50,622 nucleotides of DNA from Marivita sp. XM-24bin2 (GCA_003149565.1 QCWH01000010.1:1-50622), one strand, 5' to 3'; counted from the stretch's first letter, positions 14,652 through 24,243 are shown. The notes: generated by a model not told the origin, from the letters alone. Made by a program: numbers and translations.

Positions 14652-16415
14652 TTAATCGGACTGTTCGATCAGCAAGCTTGACACCGGGACCATTGCGACG
14701 CTCGCCGCCCGATCCTGAAGGCTCCAAAGTACCAGTGCTGACAAGGTATCCGGGGTCAGCCGACCCAGCATGATAACCGAGCCATCCTGACGTGCGCGGA
14801 ATGCCGCGCCGTCAAGGAAGCGGCGTTTGGTGCGGGCATCCTGCCCGTCTCCGTCAAAATCCCGCAAAATGCTGAGCGCAGGCACCGTTTCGCGCTGCGC
14901 AAGCGCCTGTGCGGTGTTCAGACCGTTCGGCAGAAAGACCAGACCATGCCCACTGTCGGCGGCGAACCGCGCCGCTTGTTCCGTGATCGTGCGATCCGCC
15001 TGCAGCCCGCCATCCGGCGCTTCGATCAAAGCCACTGCCTCAGGCACTGCAGCAACCGCGCCCCCCAAGGCTTGCTCGACATCGCTCGGCTGTGCAGCGG
15101 CGGGCAGGTTGACCAGCGTAGCAACCTCATAGCCCAAGGCCCGATAGCGCGACATTCGGTCGGCGGCATCGGATTGCGCTGGATCGAGTGCAAAGGTCAC
15201 CGGAAAGGGAAAACCATCCAGCGTGTCCGGCCCCAATGGGCCCGACCCATCATCGATCAAAATGATCGACATTTTCGGCAGCGTCGGGTCGCTGTCCACG
15301 GATGCAGCAAAGCGTTTTAATGGCGGCAGGTTGGCGTCCAAATTCGAGCGAGGTGCGGCGGAGGCCTCTTCCTCTGTTGCGCTGCCGATCGACGGCAGGC
15401 GGGCCGAATTCCCGGGATTGCGCTCGGTGAGCGATGCAGCCGGGGTACCGATGGCAGGCCGCCGCAGCGCCGCGCTGTCAGTCTGCTCTGCGTCCTGTTC
15501 CGACGGGATCAGGCGACGCACCGGGGGCCGTGTTGCTGCGGTGGCCGGACCCTCAGGCTCCGCCGCGACAGTTGTGTCTTCGACGGCTTCGTCTGGCGCG
15601 TCGGGTGCTGCCTGCTCGGTCTCTGGCGCAAGCGGTGTTTCGATATTCGGCACCGCAGGGACTGGCGGTTGGGCAGGCTCGGTCGAGAGGGTTGGGCTGG
15701 CCTCACCTTCTGGTGCCGCAAGCGCCGGTGCTGTGGCAGTGTCCGGCGTTGCGTCGTCGGTTGGCGCGGACGGCGCAGCTGGTGCAATGCCTTCGTCCGG
15801 CGCATCGAGTGCAGCAATCGTATCACCTGTTTCAGGCGTCGGCATGGGAGCAGCGCTTGTGTCGGCATTGGCCGGCGCGCTGTCAGTCGGTGCAGTTGGC
15901 TGCTCCAGTTCCGGGGCATCGGCCTCGGGGGCCACGGGCGAGACGTCCGTTGGGCGACGAGCGGGCGTCTCGGGCGAGGTCGCGGTAACAGACGCGGACG
16001 CGGCTGCGGCCTCAGAAGGCTCAGCCTCCTCTGGGGCCTCTGTCGGCGCGGAAACCGCCACATCATCAACCGCGTCAGCCTCTGTGCCGTGTGTATCTCC
16101 TGCTGCGGTTGTGTCTTCAGAGGGCTGATCCTCGGCGGTGTCGGCTTCGGTGTCCGGCTCTGCTTCGGACGAAGCCAGTGCCTCTGGCTCCGGCGCAACC
16201 TCCTCCGCAGCATCGGTCTGATCAGAGGGCATGACGGTCTCAGTCGCGGTGTCGGTTGGCACCTCTGTCTGAGCTGGCATCGCCGTTTCAGATGGTTGCT
16301 CAGGAAGCGCAGGCCGCAACGCGCCTGGTCCCGGCATCATGACCGAAGCCACACCCAAGCCCGCCACCGAGAGGATCGTGCCCCAGATGGCTCCTGACAA
16401 AAACCCTCGTGCCAT
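14652..16415 (-). CDS. Divergent polysaccharide deacetylase (YibQ/DUF610) with a very long acidic linker
   Basis: The 587-residue protein starts MARGFLSGAIWGTILSVAG, one uncleaved membrane anchor. About 310 residues of low-complexity Ala/Pro/Glu/Thr/Asp sequence follow (about residues 32-345). Then comes a compact C-terminal domain (about 365-587) with MSIILIDDGSGPLG, FPVTFALDPAQ, GYEVATLVNLPA and GLVFLPNGLNTAQALA, typical of the divergent polysaccharide deacetylase family. The protein is thus likely periplasmic, with the linker spanning the cell-wall layer. The function of this family is unsettled; it lies near cell-envelope genes in many proteobacteria. The ATG at 16415 is used; TTG at 16421 is an alternative. 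The linker accounts for most of the excess over the usual length of about 250-400. Confidence 0.78.
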   Translation of the reverse strand: MARGFLSGAIWGTILSVAGLGVASVMMPGPGALRPALPEQPSETAMPAQTEVPTDTATETVMPSDQTDAAEEVAPEPEALASSEAEPDTEADTAEDQPSEDTTAAGDTHGTEADAVDDVAVSAPTEAPEEAEPSEAAAASASVTATSPETPARRPTDVSPVAPEADAPELEQPTAPTDSAPANADTSAAPMPTPETGDTIAALDAPDEGIAPAAPSAPTDDATPDTATAPALAAPEGEASPTLSTEPAQPPVPAVPNIETPLAPETEQAAPDAPDEAVEDTTVAAEPEGPATAATRPPVRRLIPSEQDAEQTDSAALRRPAIGTPAASLTERNPGNSARLPSIGSATEEEASAAPRSNLDANLPPLKRFAASVDSDPTLPKMSIILIDDGSGPLGPDTLDGFPFPVTFALDPAQSDAADRMSRYRALGYEVATLVNLPAAAQPSDVEQALGGAVAAVPEAVALIEAPDGGLQADRTITEQAARFAADSGHGLVFLPNGLNTAQALAQRETVPALSILRDFDGDGQDARTKRRFLDGAAFRARQDGSVIMLGRLTPDTLSALVLWSLQDRAASVAMVPVSSLLIEQSD

Positions 16416-16566
16416 GCTCAACGCCCCCGTCTTGCCGTCTCATACGCCCCCGGCATCTTGTCCGTGCCGGTTGACCCACCCGCGCCCTTGACGCGCCTTG
16501 GTCTGCCTGCGCATGTATACCGCGATTGGCCCCCACCCCGCCAGCCCTGACGACGAAGAAAGACCC

Positions 16567-17148
16567 ATGCTGCTGCTCATCGACAATTACGACAGTTTTA
16601 CATACAATCTCGTGCACTATTTGGGCGAGCTCGGCACCGAGGTGAAGGTGGTGCGCAATGACGCGCTGACGGTGCAGGATGCGATGGGCCTGAACCCGGC
16701 AGGTATCCTGTTGTCCCCTGGCCCCTGCGACCCGGATCAGGCGGGTATCTGCCTGCCCCTGACCCTTGCCGCTGCAGAGACGGGCATGCCGCTGATGGGG
16801 GTGTGCCTTGGCCACCAGACTCTAGGGCAGGCCTTTGGCGGGTCAGTGGTGCGCCATTCCGAGATTGTGCATGGCAAGATGGGTGTGATGCATCACAACA
16901 GCAAAGGTGTGTTTGCCGGTCTGCCTTCTCCCTTTGAGGCAACGCGGTATCACTCGCTGGTGGTGGACAAGGACACGATCCCGGACTGCCTCGAGGTGAC
17001 CGCGTGGCTGGAGGACGGCACCGTGATGGGGCTGAGCCATCGCGACCTGTCCATGCATGGCGTGCAGTTTCACCCCGAGAGCATCGCCTCGGAACATGGG
17101 CACGCGCTGCTCAAGAATTTTGTAGACGAATTGAAGGTGCCCGCATGA
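16567..17148 (+). CDS. trpG: Anthranilate synthase component II (glutamine amidotransferase)
   Basis: It supplies ammonia from glutamine to TrpE for the first step of tryptophan synthesis and may also serve folate synthesis with PabB. The 193-residue class I amidotransferase has [13 protein letters not shown] at the start, the oxyanion segment [13 protein letters not shown], the nucleophile Cys80 in GVCLGHQ, and the His169/Glu171 pair in GVQFHPES. Length and motifs are normal. The start is ATG at 16567, because [11 protein letters not shown] is the family N terminus. It is the first gene of a tight run; its stop codon overlaps the trpD start by ATGA. trpE is not within the window. Confidence 0.95.
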   Translation: MLLLIDNYDSFTYNLVHYLGELGTEVKVVRNDALTVQDAMGLNPAGILLSPGPCDPDQAGICLPLTLAAAETGMPLMGVCLGHQTLGQAFGGSVVRHSEIVHGKMGVMHHNSKGVFAGLPSPFEATRYHSLVVDKDTIPDCLEVTAWLEDGTVMGLSHRDLSMHGVQFHPESIASEHGHALLKNFVDELKVPA

Positions 17149-18161
17149 GCGACGCGATGAAGCCCCTGATCTACGCCGCCTCCGAAGGCCCGCTGAGCCG
17201 GTCGCAGGCCGAACAGGCTTTCGAGCTGCTGTTCGACGGAGAGGCAACACAGGCCCAGATGGGCGGCTTGCTGATGGCGCTGCGGGCGCGCGGTGAGGCC
17301 GTATCGGAATACGCCGCCGCCGCCGCCGTGATGCGCGCCAAATGCACCGCCGTCACAGCGCCCGAAGGGGCAATGGACATCGTCGGTACCGGCGGCGACG
17401 GCATGGGCACGCTCAATATCTCTACCGCGACCGCCTTTGTCGTGGCGGGCGCCGGTGTGCCCGTGGCCAAACATGGCAACCGCAACCTGTCGTCGAAATC
17501 CGGCGCGGCGGATGCGCTGACCGAGATGGGCATCAATGTGATGATCGGCCCCGACATTGTGGAACGCGCGATCGCCGAGGCCGGGATCGGCTTCATGATG
17601 GCCCCGATGCACCATCCGGCCATGAAACACGTCATGCCGGTGCGGCAGGAATTGGGATCCAAGACGATCTTCAACATCCTTGGACCGCTCACCAACCCCG
17701 CCGGTGTCAAACGGCAATTGACCGGAGCCTTTGCCATCGACCTGATCTTTCCGATGGCGGAAACGCTGAAGGAATTGGGCTCGGAAAAGGCCTGGCTGGT
17801 GCATGGTGGTGACGGGACGGACGAGATCTCGATCTCGGCCCCCACACAGGTCGCGGTGCTGGAGGACGGCAAGATCCGTGGCCGCGAAGTGCACCCCGAG
17901 GATGCCGGCCTGCCAGTTCATCCGTTCCGCGACATTCTTGGTGGGACACCTGCCGAAAATGCGCAGGCGTTCCGCGACCTGCTGGATGGCGCCAGGAGCG
18001 CCTATCGCGATGCGGTTTTGCTGAACGCAGCGGCGGCGCTGGTGGTGGCGGATAAGGCAGCGGACCTCAAGTCCGGGGTCGAGATGGCCGCCGAGAGCAT
18101 CGACAGCGGCGCCGCCAAATCGCGGGTCGAAGCTTTGGCGCGCATCACGCAAGCGGCGTGA
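17145..18161 (+). CDS. trpD: Anthranilate phosphoribosyltransferase
   Basis: It joins anthranilate to phosphoribosyl pyrophosphate, the second step of tryptophan synthesis. The 338-residue protein shows the family motifs: [20 protein letters not shown] in the helical domain, the PRPP-binding glycine loop [35 protein letters not shown], and the anthranilate-site [22 protein letters not shown]. The start codon overlaps the trpG stop codon by four bases, which indicates translational coupling. The next 118 bases hold a composite palindrome element before ung. Confidence 0.97.
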   Translation: MSDAMKPLIYAASEGPLSRSQAEQAFELLFDGEATQAQMGGLLMALRARGEAVSEYAAAAAVMRAKCTAVTAPEGAMDIVGTGGDGMGTLNISTATAFVVAGAGVPVAKHGNRNLSSKSGAADALTEMGINVMIGPDIVERAIAEAGIGFMMAPMHHPAMKHVMPVRQELGSKTIFNILGPLTNPAGVKRQLTGAFAIDLIFPMAETLKELGSEKAWLVHGGDGTDEISISAPTQVAVLEDGKIRGREVHPEDAGLPVHPFRDILGGTPAENAQAFRDLLDGARSAYRDAVLLNAAAALVVADKAADLKSGVEMAAESIDSGAAKSRVEALARITQAA

Positions 18162-18178
18162 TGTACGTTTGGCGGGTG

Positions 18179-18270
18179 GACGATGCGGCGACGCATCGTC
18201 GATTTTCCGCAGACGGAAAATCCTGGGGCGCTGCCCCAGACCCCGAAGTATTTATGAACCAAAGAAGCAG
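18179..18270. repeat. Composite intergenic element, copy A (three hairpins plus a conserved tail)
   Basis: Three hairpins follow the trpD stop codon. The first has arms GACGATGCG/CGCATCGTC (18179-18200), the second GATTTTCCG/CGGAAAATC (18201-18222), the third CTGGGGC/GCCCCAG (18223-18239). An A-rich tail GTATTTATGAACCAAAGAAG (18248-18267) comes next and leads into the ung ribosome-binding region. The same order (T-rich hairpin, GC hairpin, ATATTT...AAAGAAG tail) recurs after eno at 45532-45612. It may reduce readthrough into ung or process the mRNA. Confidence 0.65.
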
Positions 18271-18279
18271 GGGCATGGC

Positions 18280-18927
18280 ATGTTGACCCCGCCCGATAAG
18301 TGGCGGCATTTGCCGTTTTTTTCGGAGAATTTGCCGGGGATCGCAGCGGCTGTCGCCAAGGAGACCCGTGCTGTTCTGCCGCCCGAGTCTCAGGTGTTTG
18401 CGGCGCTTGAAACCTGTTCCCCAGAGGACGTGCGCGTTGTCATTCTGGGGCAGGATCCCTATCCAACGCCCGGCCATGCTCATGGGCTGGCCTTTTCCGT
18501 GTCCCCCAGTGTTCAGCCCCTGCCCCGATCTTTGGGAAATATATTCAAAGAGTTGCGCGATGATGTCGGCAGTGCGCCGCCGAATGGCGACCTGCATTTC
18601 TGGGCCAGGCAAGGTGTGTTGTTGCTGAACGATGTGCTGACGGTTCCGGCTGGTGACGCGCGCGGGCATCGGCGGCTGGGGTGGCAGAAACTGGTGCCGC
18701 AGGTGCTTGAAGCCCTGTCGGACCGGCCACGCGCCTTTGTGCTGTGGGGCAACGATGCGCGGGCGCAGGCGCAGCACCTTGCTGGGCATGGGCATCTGGT
18801 GCTGGAAAGCGCCCATCCCTCGCCGCTTTCGGCCCGGCGCGGGTTTTTCGGCTCGCGCCCCTTTTCCACCGTGAACGCGTGGCTTAAAGAACAAGGCCAA
18901 CAGCCGATCAACTGGACGGACCCATGA
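18280..18927 (+). CDS. ung: Uracil-DNA glycosylase, family 1
   Basis: It removes uracil from DNA at the start of base-excision repair. The 215-residue protein has the water-activating loop [17 protein letters not shown] with Asp59, [22 protein letters not shown], and the minor-groove intercalation loop [18 protein letters not shown] with His179. Length and motifs fit an active enzyme. The start at 18280 ([14 protein letters not shown]) follows a weak CAGGGGC. The stop codon overlaps the trpC ATG by four bases, so this repair gene sits inside the tryptophan gene run; transcription of trpC probably depends on reading through ung. No SOS box is seen upstream. Confidence 0.95.
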   Translation: MLTPPDKWRHLPFFSENLPGIAAAVAKETRAVLPPESQVFAALETCSPEDVRVVILGQDPYPTPGHAHGLAFSVSPSVQPLPRSLGNIFKELRDDVGSAPPNGDLHFWARQGVLLLNDVLTVPAGDARGHRRLGWQKLVPQVLEALSDRPRAFVLWGNDARAQAQHLAGHGHLVLESAHPSPLSARRGFFGSRPFSTVNAWLKEQGQQPINWTDP

Positions 18928-19727
18928 GCGCAACCATTCTCGACAAGATCAAAGCCTACAAGCTGGAGGAAGTGGCCGCCGACAAGGCGCGCGTGCCGCT
19001 GTCGGCCGTCGAAGAGGCCGCGCGGGCGGCGGAGCCGGTGCGTCCCTTCGGTGCCGCGCTGCGCGACGCGCAAAGCACCGGCTACGGCCTGATTGCCGAG
19101 GTGAAGAAGGCATCCCCCTCCAAGGGTCTGATCCGGGCGGATTTCGAACCTGCGAGTTTGGCCAAGGCCTATGAGCATGGCGGCGCGACCTGTCTGTCGG
19201 TGTTGACGGACAGGCCGAGCTTTCAGGGAGACAAATCCTATCTGGTCGCCGCGCGGCAGGCTACATCGCTGCCTGCGTTGCGCAAGGATTTCATGTATGA
19301 CGTCTATCAGGTGGCCGAGGCGCGCAGCTTGCATGCAGACTGCATCCTGATCATCATGGCCAGTGTGTCGGACGCACAGGCGGCAGACCTGGAAGACGCG
19401 GCGTTTGCCTGGGGCATGGACGCTTTGATCGAGGTACATGACCGCGAGGAACTGGACCGGGCGCTTGAATTGAAGTCGCCTTTAATCGGCATAAACAATC
19501 GCAATCTCAATACGTTCGAGACCACTCTTGAGACGACGCGTGAACTATCGAAACATGTGCCCGCTGACCGCATGCTGATCTCGGAATCGGGTCTCTTTAC
19601 CCCGGCGGATCTGGCTGACATGGCATCGTGTGGCGCGCGCAGCTTCCTTATCGGGGAAAGCCTGATGCGGCAGGCGGACGTCACCGAAGCCACCCGCGCC
19701 TTGCTGGCCGATCCGGTGGCGGCATGA
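18924..19727 (+). CDS. trpC: Indole-3-glycerol-phosphate synthase
   Basis: It closes the indole ring from carboxyphenylamino-deoxyribulose phosphate, the fourth step of tryptophan synthesis. The 267-residue TIM barrel has [17 protein letters not shown] with the catalytic lysine region, [32 protein letters not shown], the conserved [15 protein letters not shown], and [12 protein letters not shown] four-base ATGA overlap joins it to ung upstream and another joins it to moaC downstream. It is monofunctional, without a TrpF domain. Confidence 0.97.
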   Translation: MSATILDKIKAYKLEEVAADKARVPLSAVEEAARAAEPVRPFGAALRDAQSTGYGLIAEVKKASPSKGLIRADFEPASLAKAYEHGGATCLSVLTDRPSFQGDKSYLVAARQATSLPALRKDFMYDVYQVAEARSLHADCILIIMASVSDAQAADLEDAAFAWGMDALIEVHDREELDRALELKSPLIGINNRNLNTFETTLETTRELSKHVPADRMLISESGLFTPADLADMASCGARSFLIGESLMRQADVTEATRALLADPVAA

Positions 19728-20200
19728 GCGGGCTTACCCATTTCGATGCCAAGGGCGATGCCCATATGGTCGATGTGTCGGACAAGGCCGTCACGTCGCG
19801 GGTGGCTGTGGCCGAAGGCTATATCCGCATGGCGCAGGAGACTTTTGACATCATCGCCGAAGGCCGCGCCAAGAAGGGCGATGTGATCGGCGTGGCGCGG
19901 CTTGCCGGGATCATGGGGGCGAAAAAGACGCCCGATCTGATCCCACTCTGCCATCCCCTGCCCGTGACCAAGGTTGCGGTGGAGTTGACGCCTGCGCCCG
20001 AATTGCCCGGTCTGAGGATCGAGGCGACGGTCAAGACAACCGGGCAGACCGGGGTCGAGATGGAGGCGCTGACGGCGGTGTCGACTGCGGCGCTGACAGT
20101 GTATGACATGGCCAAGGCGGTGGACAAGGCGATGGAGATCACCGGCATTCGGGTGATGCTCAAGGACGGGGGTAAGTCCGGGCGGTATGAAGCGACATGA
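19724..20200 (+). CDS. moaC: Cyclic pyranopterin monophosphate synthase
   Basis: It converts the MoaA product to cyclic pyranopterin monophosphate in molybdenum-cofactor synthesis. The 158-residue protein has [20 protein letters not shown], the active-site segments [20 protein letters not shown] and [20 protein letters not shown], and the C-terminal [10 protein letters not shown]. All match the family closely. It is coupled to trpC and moeA by ATGA overlaps, forming the trpC-moaC-moeA arrangement. Confidence 0.97.
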   Translation: MSGLTHFDAKGDAHMVDVSDKAVTSRVAVAEGYIRMAQETFDIIAEGRAKKGDVIGVARLAGIMGAKKTPDLIPLCHPLPVTKVAVELTPAPELPGLRIEATVKTTGQTGVEMEALTAVSTAALTVYDMAKAVDKAMEITGIRVMLKDGGKSGRYEAT

Positions 20201-21366
20201 TTTCGGTCGCTGAGGCTCTGGATCAGCTTTTTGCACTGGCCCCTCCGCTTGGGGTTGAGACGGTGCCGCTCTTGCAGGGGCATCGGCGGGTTCTGGCGCA
20301 GGATGTGGCAGCAACGCGCGAACAGCCGCCGTTCGATGGCGCGGCGATGGATGGCTATGCGGTGACCGAGGTCGCCCCCGGGCTGCGACTCAAGGTGATC
20401 GGGGAATCTGCAGCGGGGCATGGATTTTACCAAACGGTAAAATCCGGAGAGGCGGTGCGGATTTTTACCGGCGCACCCGTGCCGGAGGGTGCAAGAGCGG
20501 TTGTGATCCAAGAGGATGTGGTCCGCGATGGCGACTGGATCACCATTGGGGACACCCCTGAGGACAATGATCATATTCGTCCTGCCGGTGGTGACTTCAA
20601 GATCGGAGATAGCGTGCGCGCGGGGCGCGTTCTGGGCCCCAATGACATTGCTCTGCTCGCCTCGATGAACATCGCAGAGGTGCCAGTAACACGGCGACCC
20701 ATCGTTGCATTGATCTCGACCGGGGACGAACTGGTGATGCCGGGTGAAGCTCCCGGCCCCGATCAGATCATCGCATCGAACGCGCTGGGGCTTCATGCGC
20801 TGATGCGGGATTTGGGAGCGAAGCCGCGGCTGTTGCCAATCGCGCGGGACAATGAGGCGTCTTTGCGCACGGCATTTGATCTTGCCAAAGGTGCGGATCT
20901 GATCGTGACCATCGGCGGCGCGTCGGTGGGTGATCATGATGTGGTTGCCAATCTCGCGCCGCAGTTGGGCTTTGACCAAAGCTTTTACAAAGTCGCCATG
21001 CGCCCCGGCAAACCGTTGATGGCCGGGCGGTTCGGTAACGCGATGATGATCGGACTGCCAGGCAATCCGGTGTCGGCGATGGTCTGTGGACATGTCTTTG
21101 TGGCACCCGTGGTGCGAGCGATGTTGGGTTTGCCCGCGCAGCCTGCGCCACGCCGGACGGGCATTCTAGCTGAGGCGCTGCCGCAAAACGGGCCGCGCGA
21201 ACATTACATGCGGGCGCGGATGACCGATGCGGGGCTGATTGCCTTCGGATCGCAGGACAGTTCCCTCCTGAGCGTACTGGGTCAGGCCGACGCGCTGATC
21301 GTGCGGGCACCAAGGGATGGGCCACGGGACGCCGGTGACTCTGTGGAGTATCTGCCTTTGCGCTAA
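20197..21366 (+). CDS. moeA: Molybdopterin molybdenumtransferase
   Basis: It inserts molybdate into adenylylated molybdopterin. The 389-residue protein has [33 protein letters not shown], the MoCF-binding core [11 protein letters not shown] and [27 protein letters not shown] and [13 protein letters not shown]. The domain order (I/II, then MoCF-like III, then C-terminal beta domain IV) is intact. It overlaps moaC by four bases. A 24-base palindrome lies inside the coding region at codons for FYQTVKS. lexA follows 85 bases later from its own SOS promoter. Confidence 0.96.
   Translation: MISVAEALDQLFALAPPLGVETVPLLQGHRRVLAQDVAATREQPPFDGAAMDGYAVTEVAPGLRLKVIGESAAGHGFYQTVKSGEAVRIFTGAPVPEGARAVVIQEDVVRDGDWITIGDTPEDNDHIRPAGGDFKIGDSVRAGRVLGPNDIALLASMNIAEVPVTRRPIVALISTGDELVMPGEAPGPDQIIASNALGLHALMRDLGAKPRLLPIARDNEASLRTAFDLAKGADLIVTIGGASVGDHDVVANLAPQLGFDQSFYKVAMRPGKPLMAGRFGNAMMIGLPGNPVSAMVCGHVFVAPVVRAMLGLPAQPAPRRTGILAEALPQNGPREHYMRARMTDAGLIAFGSQDSSLLSVLGQADALIVRAPRDGPRDAGDSVEYLPLR
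20422..20445. repeat. 24-base palindrome inside moeA
   Basis: Perfect 10-base arms GGATTTTACC (20422-20431) and GGTAAAATCC (20436-20445) enclose AAAC. The pattern TTTACC-N4-GGTAAA looks like a TetR-type operator. It also appears in the Fur-family gene at 42973-42988, there encoding YRTVK in the same frame as YQTVK here. Its role, if any, is unknown. Confidence 0.4.
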
Positions 21367-21389
21367 TTCGGTCCGATGTTCACTGATTC

Positions 21390-21418
21390 TTGACACAAAA
21401 CAGGAACAACAGTAGAAC
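21390..21418 (+). promoter_or_regulatory. lexA promoter with SOS box
   Basis: A TTGACA -35 (21390-21395), 17-base spacer and TAGAAC -10 (21413-21418) form a good sigma-70 type promoter. The LexA box GAAC-N7-GAAC (21404-21418) covers the spacer and the -10. This is the expected autoregulatory operator, 33 bases before the lexA start codon. Confidence 0.88.
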
Positions 21419-21451
21419 AAACGGCGAGGATCATCCGAGCGGAGGCAGTTC

Positions 21452-22150
21452 ATGCTGACCAAAAAACAACTCGACCTGCTGGAATTCATCAGCACACGCG
21501 TGGCACGCGATGGCGTACCGCCCAGCTTTGACGAAATGAAAGAGGCGCTGGATCTGCGCTCCAAATCCGGGATTCACCGACTGATCACGGCGCTCGAAGA
21601 GCGTGGCTTCATCCGACGTCTGGCGCACCGGGCGCGGGCGATTGAGATTGTAAAACTGCCTGAAACACTTGCCGCAAAACAGGGCGGGTTCGAACCCAAG
21701 GTGATTGACGGTGATCTGCCCGATCTGCCGCCTCCCGCCAATGCTCAGCCGGTTGAGCGTATCGATGCGATGGAGCTTCCGCTGATGGGCCGGATTGCAG
21801 CCGGCGTGCCGATTGAATCGATCAATGACGTGCCGCCCGCTGTGGCAGTGCCAGGGGCGATGTTGTCAGGTAACGGAAAGCACTATGCGCTTGAGGTTAA
21901 GGGCGATTCCATGATCGAGGCCGGGATTAACGACGGCGACGTGGTGGTGATCCGTGAGACATCCTCTGCCGACAATGGAGATATCGTTGTGGCGCAGGTC
22001 GAGGGATATGAAGCCACGCTCAAGCGTTACAAGCGCAAGGGCGAAAGCATTATTCTTGAGGCGGCGAACCCGGCCTATGAACCGCGCATCCTGCCGGTTG
22101 GGGCGGTGAAGGTCCAGGGTCGGCTGGTTGGTCTTATCCGCACCTACTGA
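21452..22150 (+). CDS. lexA: LexA repressor of the SOS response
   Basis: It represses DNA-damage genes and is inactivated by RecA-stimulated self-cleavage. The 232-residue protein has the winged-helix N terminus [20 protein letters not shown] with recognition helix [19 protein letters not shown]. An acidic/proline linker follows, then the peptidase domain with cleavage site Ala117-Gly118 in [11 protein letters not shown], nucleophile Ser153 in GDSMIEAG and general-base Lys191 in EATLKRY. All catalytic elements are present. The SOS box in its promoter shows autoregulation. GGAGGCAG lies upstream of the ATG. Its 3' end overlaps the convergent comEC by seven bases. Confidence 0.98.
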   Translation: MLTKKQLDLLEFISTRVARDGVPPSFDEMKEALDLRSKSGIHRLITALEERGFIRRLAHRARAIEIVKLPETLAAKQGGFEPKVIDGDLPDLPPPANAQPVERIDAMELPLMGRIAAGVPIESINDVPPAVAVPGAMLSGNGKHYALEVKGDSMIEAGINDGDVVVIRETSSADNGDIVVAQVEGYEATLKRYKRKGESIILEAANPAYEPRILPVGAVKVQGRLVGLIRTY

Positions 22151-24174
22151 GCCTTTCTCAGGCCCGGCTCATTCCAAAGGCGCGCGCCCGACCGGTCGCG
22201 CGCCTTTTCTATCTGCCACCCTCCCGTTGGATCGCGGGTGATGGCGAGACTTCCGGTTCGGGCGAGATATTCCGCGTCCAAGACAGTGCAGGTTTCATCA
22301 GTTGGTTTGTCTGGCAGAGCAGCACTTGCGATGATCAGCCTACGCCCCGAACAGCCCTCATAGCGCGCTGCGTTGCGTTTGCCGTGGATGTGGTGAATCG
22401 GCGAGCTGCGCATGTTCCACAGGGACGCGGCCTCGGCCTGCTTGAGGCCTTGCCCGTCGTTTTCAAGCCACACCCCCGCGATGAAGCCCGCCCCTTTGGC
22501 GCGCGACAGGTCGCGGCCGTCCTCGCTCATGACACCAACAAGCTGGCCCTGCTCTGCTACAAGGATTTCTGGTCGCTCAGACTGCATCCAGAGGACAATT
22601 CCGCAGGCCGCAGGGATCAGACCAAGAGCGCGCACGGGACCCTGCCAGAGGATCAGGAAGACCGCACCGAGGGAAAGCAGTGGAAGGACGCTGACCCCGG
22701 GGGTCACAACCGGGCGCACCGATCCCGGCCAGACCGCGATCACCTGTGCGACGCCGAGGATCCAGTCGAGTCCAAGTCCCATGACAGTTAGGCCGATGGC
22801 CTCTAATCCGAATGGCATCAGCAGAACGCCAAGCACCGCTGCCGGAATGACCAGAACGCCCATGAGCGGTACGGTGAGCAGGTTGGCCAAAAGGCCGAAC
22901 TGCGCAATCTGGTTGAAATGCGCCATCGCAAAGGGCGCTGTCGCCGCTCCTGCCACTGCTGACGACAAAAGGACAGAGGCCGCTCCGCGCAATAGGCGGT
23001 GTCGCGGCAGATCATGGGCGCTGTCGCGGATCGCGCCGAATACCGCCACCAGAGCGGTTGTGGCGGCAAACGACATCTGGAAGCCGGGACCGATCAACGC
23101 CTCTGGCCGAAGCAGAAGAACAATCAGCGCCGCCAGCGCCACGGCCCTCAGCGATATCGCTCGGCGGTTCAGCAGAATCGCAACCAGCATCACGGCCACC
23201 ATGACGAAGGCCCGTTCGGTTGCGACATTGCCGCCCGAAAGCGCGAGGTACACTGCCGCCACGCCAAGAGCTCCGGCGGCGGCGATCTTTTTGATCGGCC
23301 AGCGCTGACCGATTGGGGTCAGCAGCAGGCCCAATCGCAGCACCCCGAATGCAAAGGCGCTGACGAGCCCCATATGCAGACCCGATATCGCCAGAAGGTG
23401 CGCCAGATTGGTGTCACGCAAGTCTTGCAGAACCGGTTTGGGAATGGCGCTGCGATCTCCGGTGATGATAGCGGTGGCAACGCCTCCGGTATGGCCCGGC
23501 AACGCGTCTTGCACTTTTGTCGATATGGCCGTGCGCATCTGAAAAAGCCGTTTGTTGCGTCCCGCCTCCTCCAACAACACAAGCGGAACGCGGGTATAGC
23601 CGACCGCCCCGAGGCGCAGGAACCATGCGTGGCGCCGGAAATCGAAGCCGCCGGGTTCTACTGCGCCGCCGGGGGGGCTCAGATGGGCGGTTGTCATGAT
23701 GGTCTGACCCGGTTTGGGTGGTATGCCCGGATACTTGGCATGTAATGACAGGCGTACACGGGTTGGCGTTTCGGATAATGGCAGATTCGTCAGCCAGACG
23801 CGATCCAGAGTGATCCGCAGAGCGTCTGACGCGGAGCGGTCAATCGCTATGACCCTGCCGGTCACCGGACCGTAGTAGCGGAAGTCGAGCACTGGCCCAG
23901 CCACAAGATGCGCCCGCGTCCCTGCAAGCGCTACTCCGAGCGCTATCATTGCCACGGCGCAGAGCAGCGGAGCAAAGGCAGATTGGCTTCGCAGATATCC
24001 AACAAGCAGCACCGAAGCACATCCGGCCAGTGCAGAGAGCGCCGAGATTGATGGCTCATTGCGGAGTGCGAAATACAGCCCGATGCCGATGCTGAGAAAA
24101 ACCGGTACAAAGGGAAACAGCGTACCGCGCTGCGCCAGAAGCATGTTTGGGATCACATCCCGGACCCGCGCCAT
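22144..24174 (-). CDS. comEC: ComEC/Rec2-family DNA uptake channel protein
   Basis: It is the inner-membrane channel that brings single-stranded DNA into the cytoplasm in transformation; in Rhodobacter capsulatus it is also needed to receive DNA from gene transfer agents. The 676-residue protein has an N-terminal pair of helices, an OB-fold-like DUF4131 domain (about 90-200), then the competence domain with the signature [18 protein letters not shown] and [16 protein letters not shown], and about ten membrane helices. The C-terminal region (from about 540) corresponds to a reduced beta-lactamase-like part; the HxHxDH metal motif is not visible, as is common in alphaproteobacteria. A perfect CtrA box lies 25 bases before the start. 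The lexA terminator lies within its last 22 codons. Confidence 0.93.
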   Translation of the reverse strand: MARVRDVIPNMLLAQRGTLFPFVPVFLSIGIGLYFALRNEPSISALSALAGCASVLLVGYLRSQSAFAPLLCAVAMIALGVALAGTRAHLVAGPVLDFRYYGPVTGRVIAIDRSASDALRITLDRVWLTNLPLSETPTRVRLSLHAKYPGIPPKPGQTIMTTAHLSPPGGAVEPGGFDFRRHAWFLRLGAVGYTRVPLVLLEEAGRNKRLFQMRTAISTKVQDALPGHTGGVATAIITGDRSAIPKPVLQDLRDTNLAHLLAISGLHMGLVSAFAFGVLRLGLLLTPIGQRWPIKKIAAAGALGVAAVYLALSGGNVATERAFVMVAVMLVAILLNRRAISLRAVALAALIVLLLRPEALIGPGFQMSFAATTALVAVFGAIRDSAHDLPRHRLLRGAASVLLSSAVAGAATAPFAMAHFNQIAQFGLLANLLTVPLMGVLVIPAAVLGVLLMPFGLEAIGLTVMGLGLDWILGVAQVIAVWPGSVRPVVTPGVSVLPLLSLGAVFLILWQGPVRALGLIPAACGIVLWMQSERPEILVAEQGQLVGVMSEDGRDLSRAKGAGFIAGVWLENDGQGLKQAEAASLWNMRSSPIHHIHGKRNAARYEGCSGRRLIIASAALPDKPTDETCTVLDAEYLARTGSLAITRDPTGGWQIEKARDRSGARLWNEPGLRKAQ
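22176..22208 (+). terminator. lexA terminator embedded in the 3' end of comEC
   Basis: Arms AAAGGCGCGCG (22176-22186) and CGCGCGCCTTT (22197-22207) form a perfect 11-base stem with a 10-base loop, and the T-run ends at 22208. It lies 26 bases after the lexA stop codon, but inside the coding region of the convergent comEC, where it encodes part of the C-terminal tail. Confidence 0.85.
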
Positions 24175-24198
24175 ACTTGCCCCCGTGGATGGTGCTGG

Positions 24199-24213
24199 TT
24201 AAGAGAGCCTTAA
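24199..24213. promoter_or_regulatory. CtrA box between comEC and gltX
   Basis: TTAA-gagagcc-TTAA is an exact match to the full CtrA consensus TTAA-N7-TTAA. It lies 25 bases upstream of the comEC ATG (minus strand) and 31 bases upstream of gltX (plus strand). CtrA control of com genes and of GTA recipient ability is established in Rhodobacter capsulatus, so comEC is the likely target. Confidence 0.7.
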
Positions 24214-24243
24214 CTTACTCCCAATACCGTTATCGAAAGGTAA

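Noticed and set aside
15223-16128. A 301-codon Ser/Ala/Gly-rich frame antisense to the YibQ-like gene
   Set aside because: It is the complement of the low-complexity linker; the composition explains the lack of stops.
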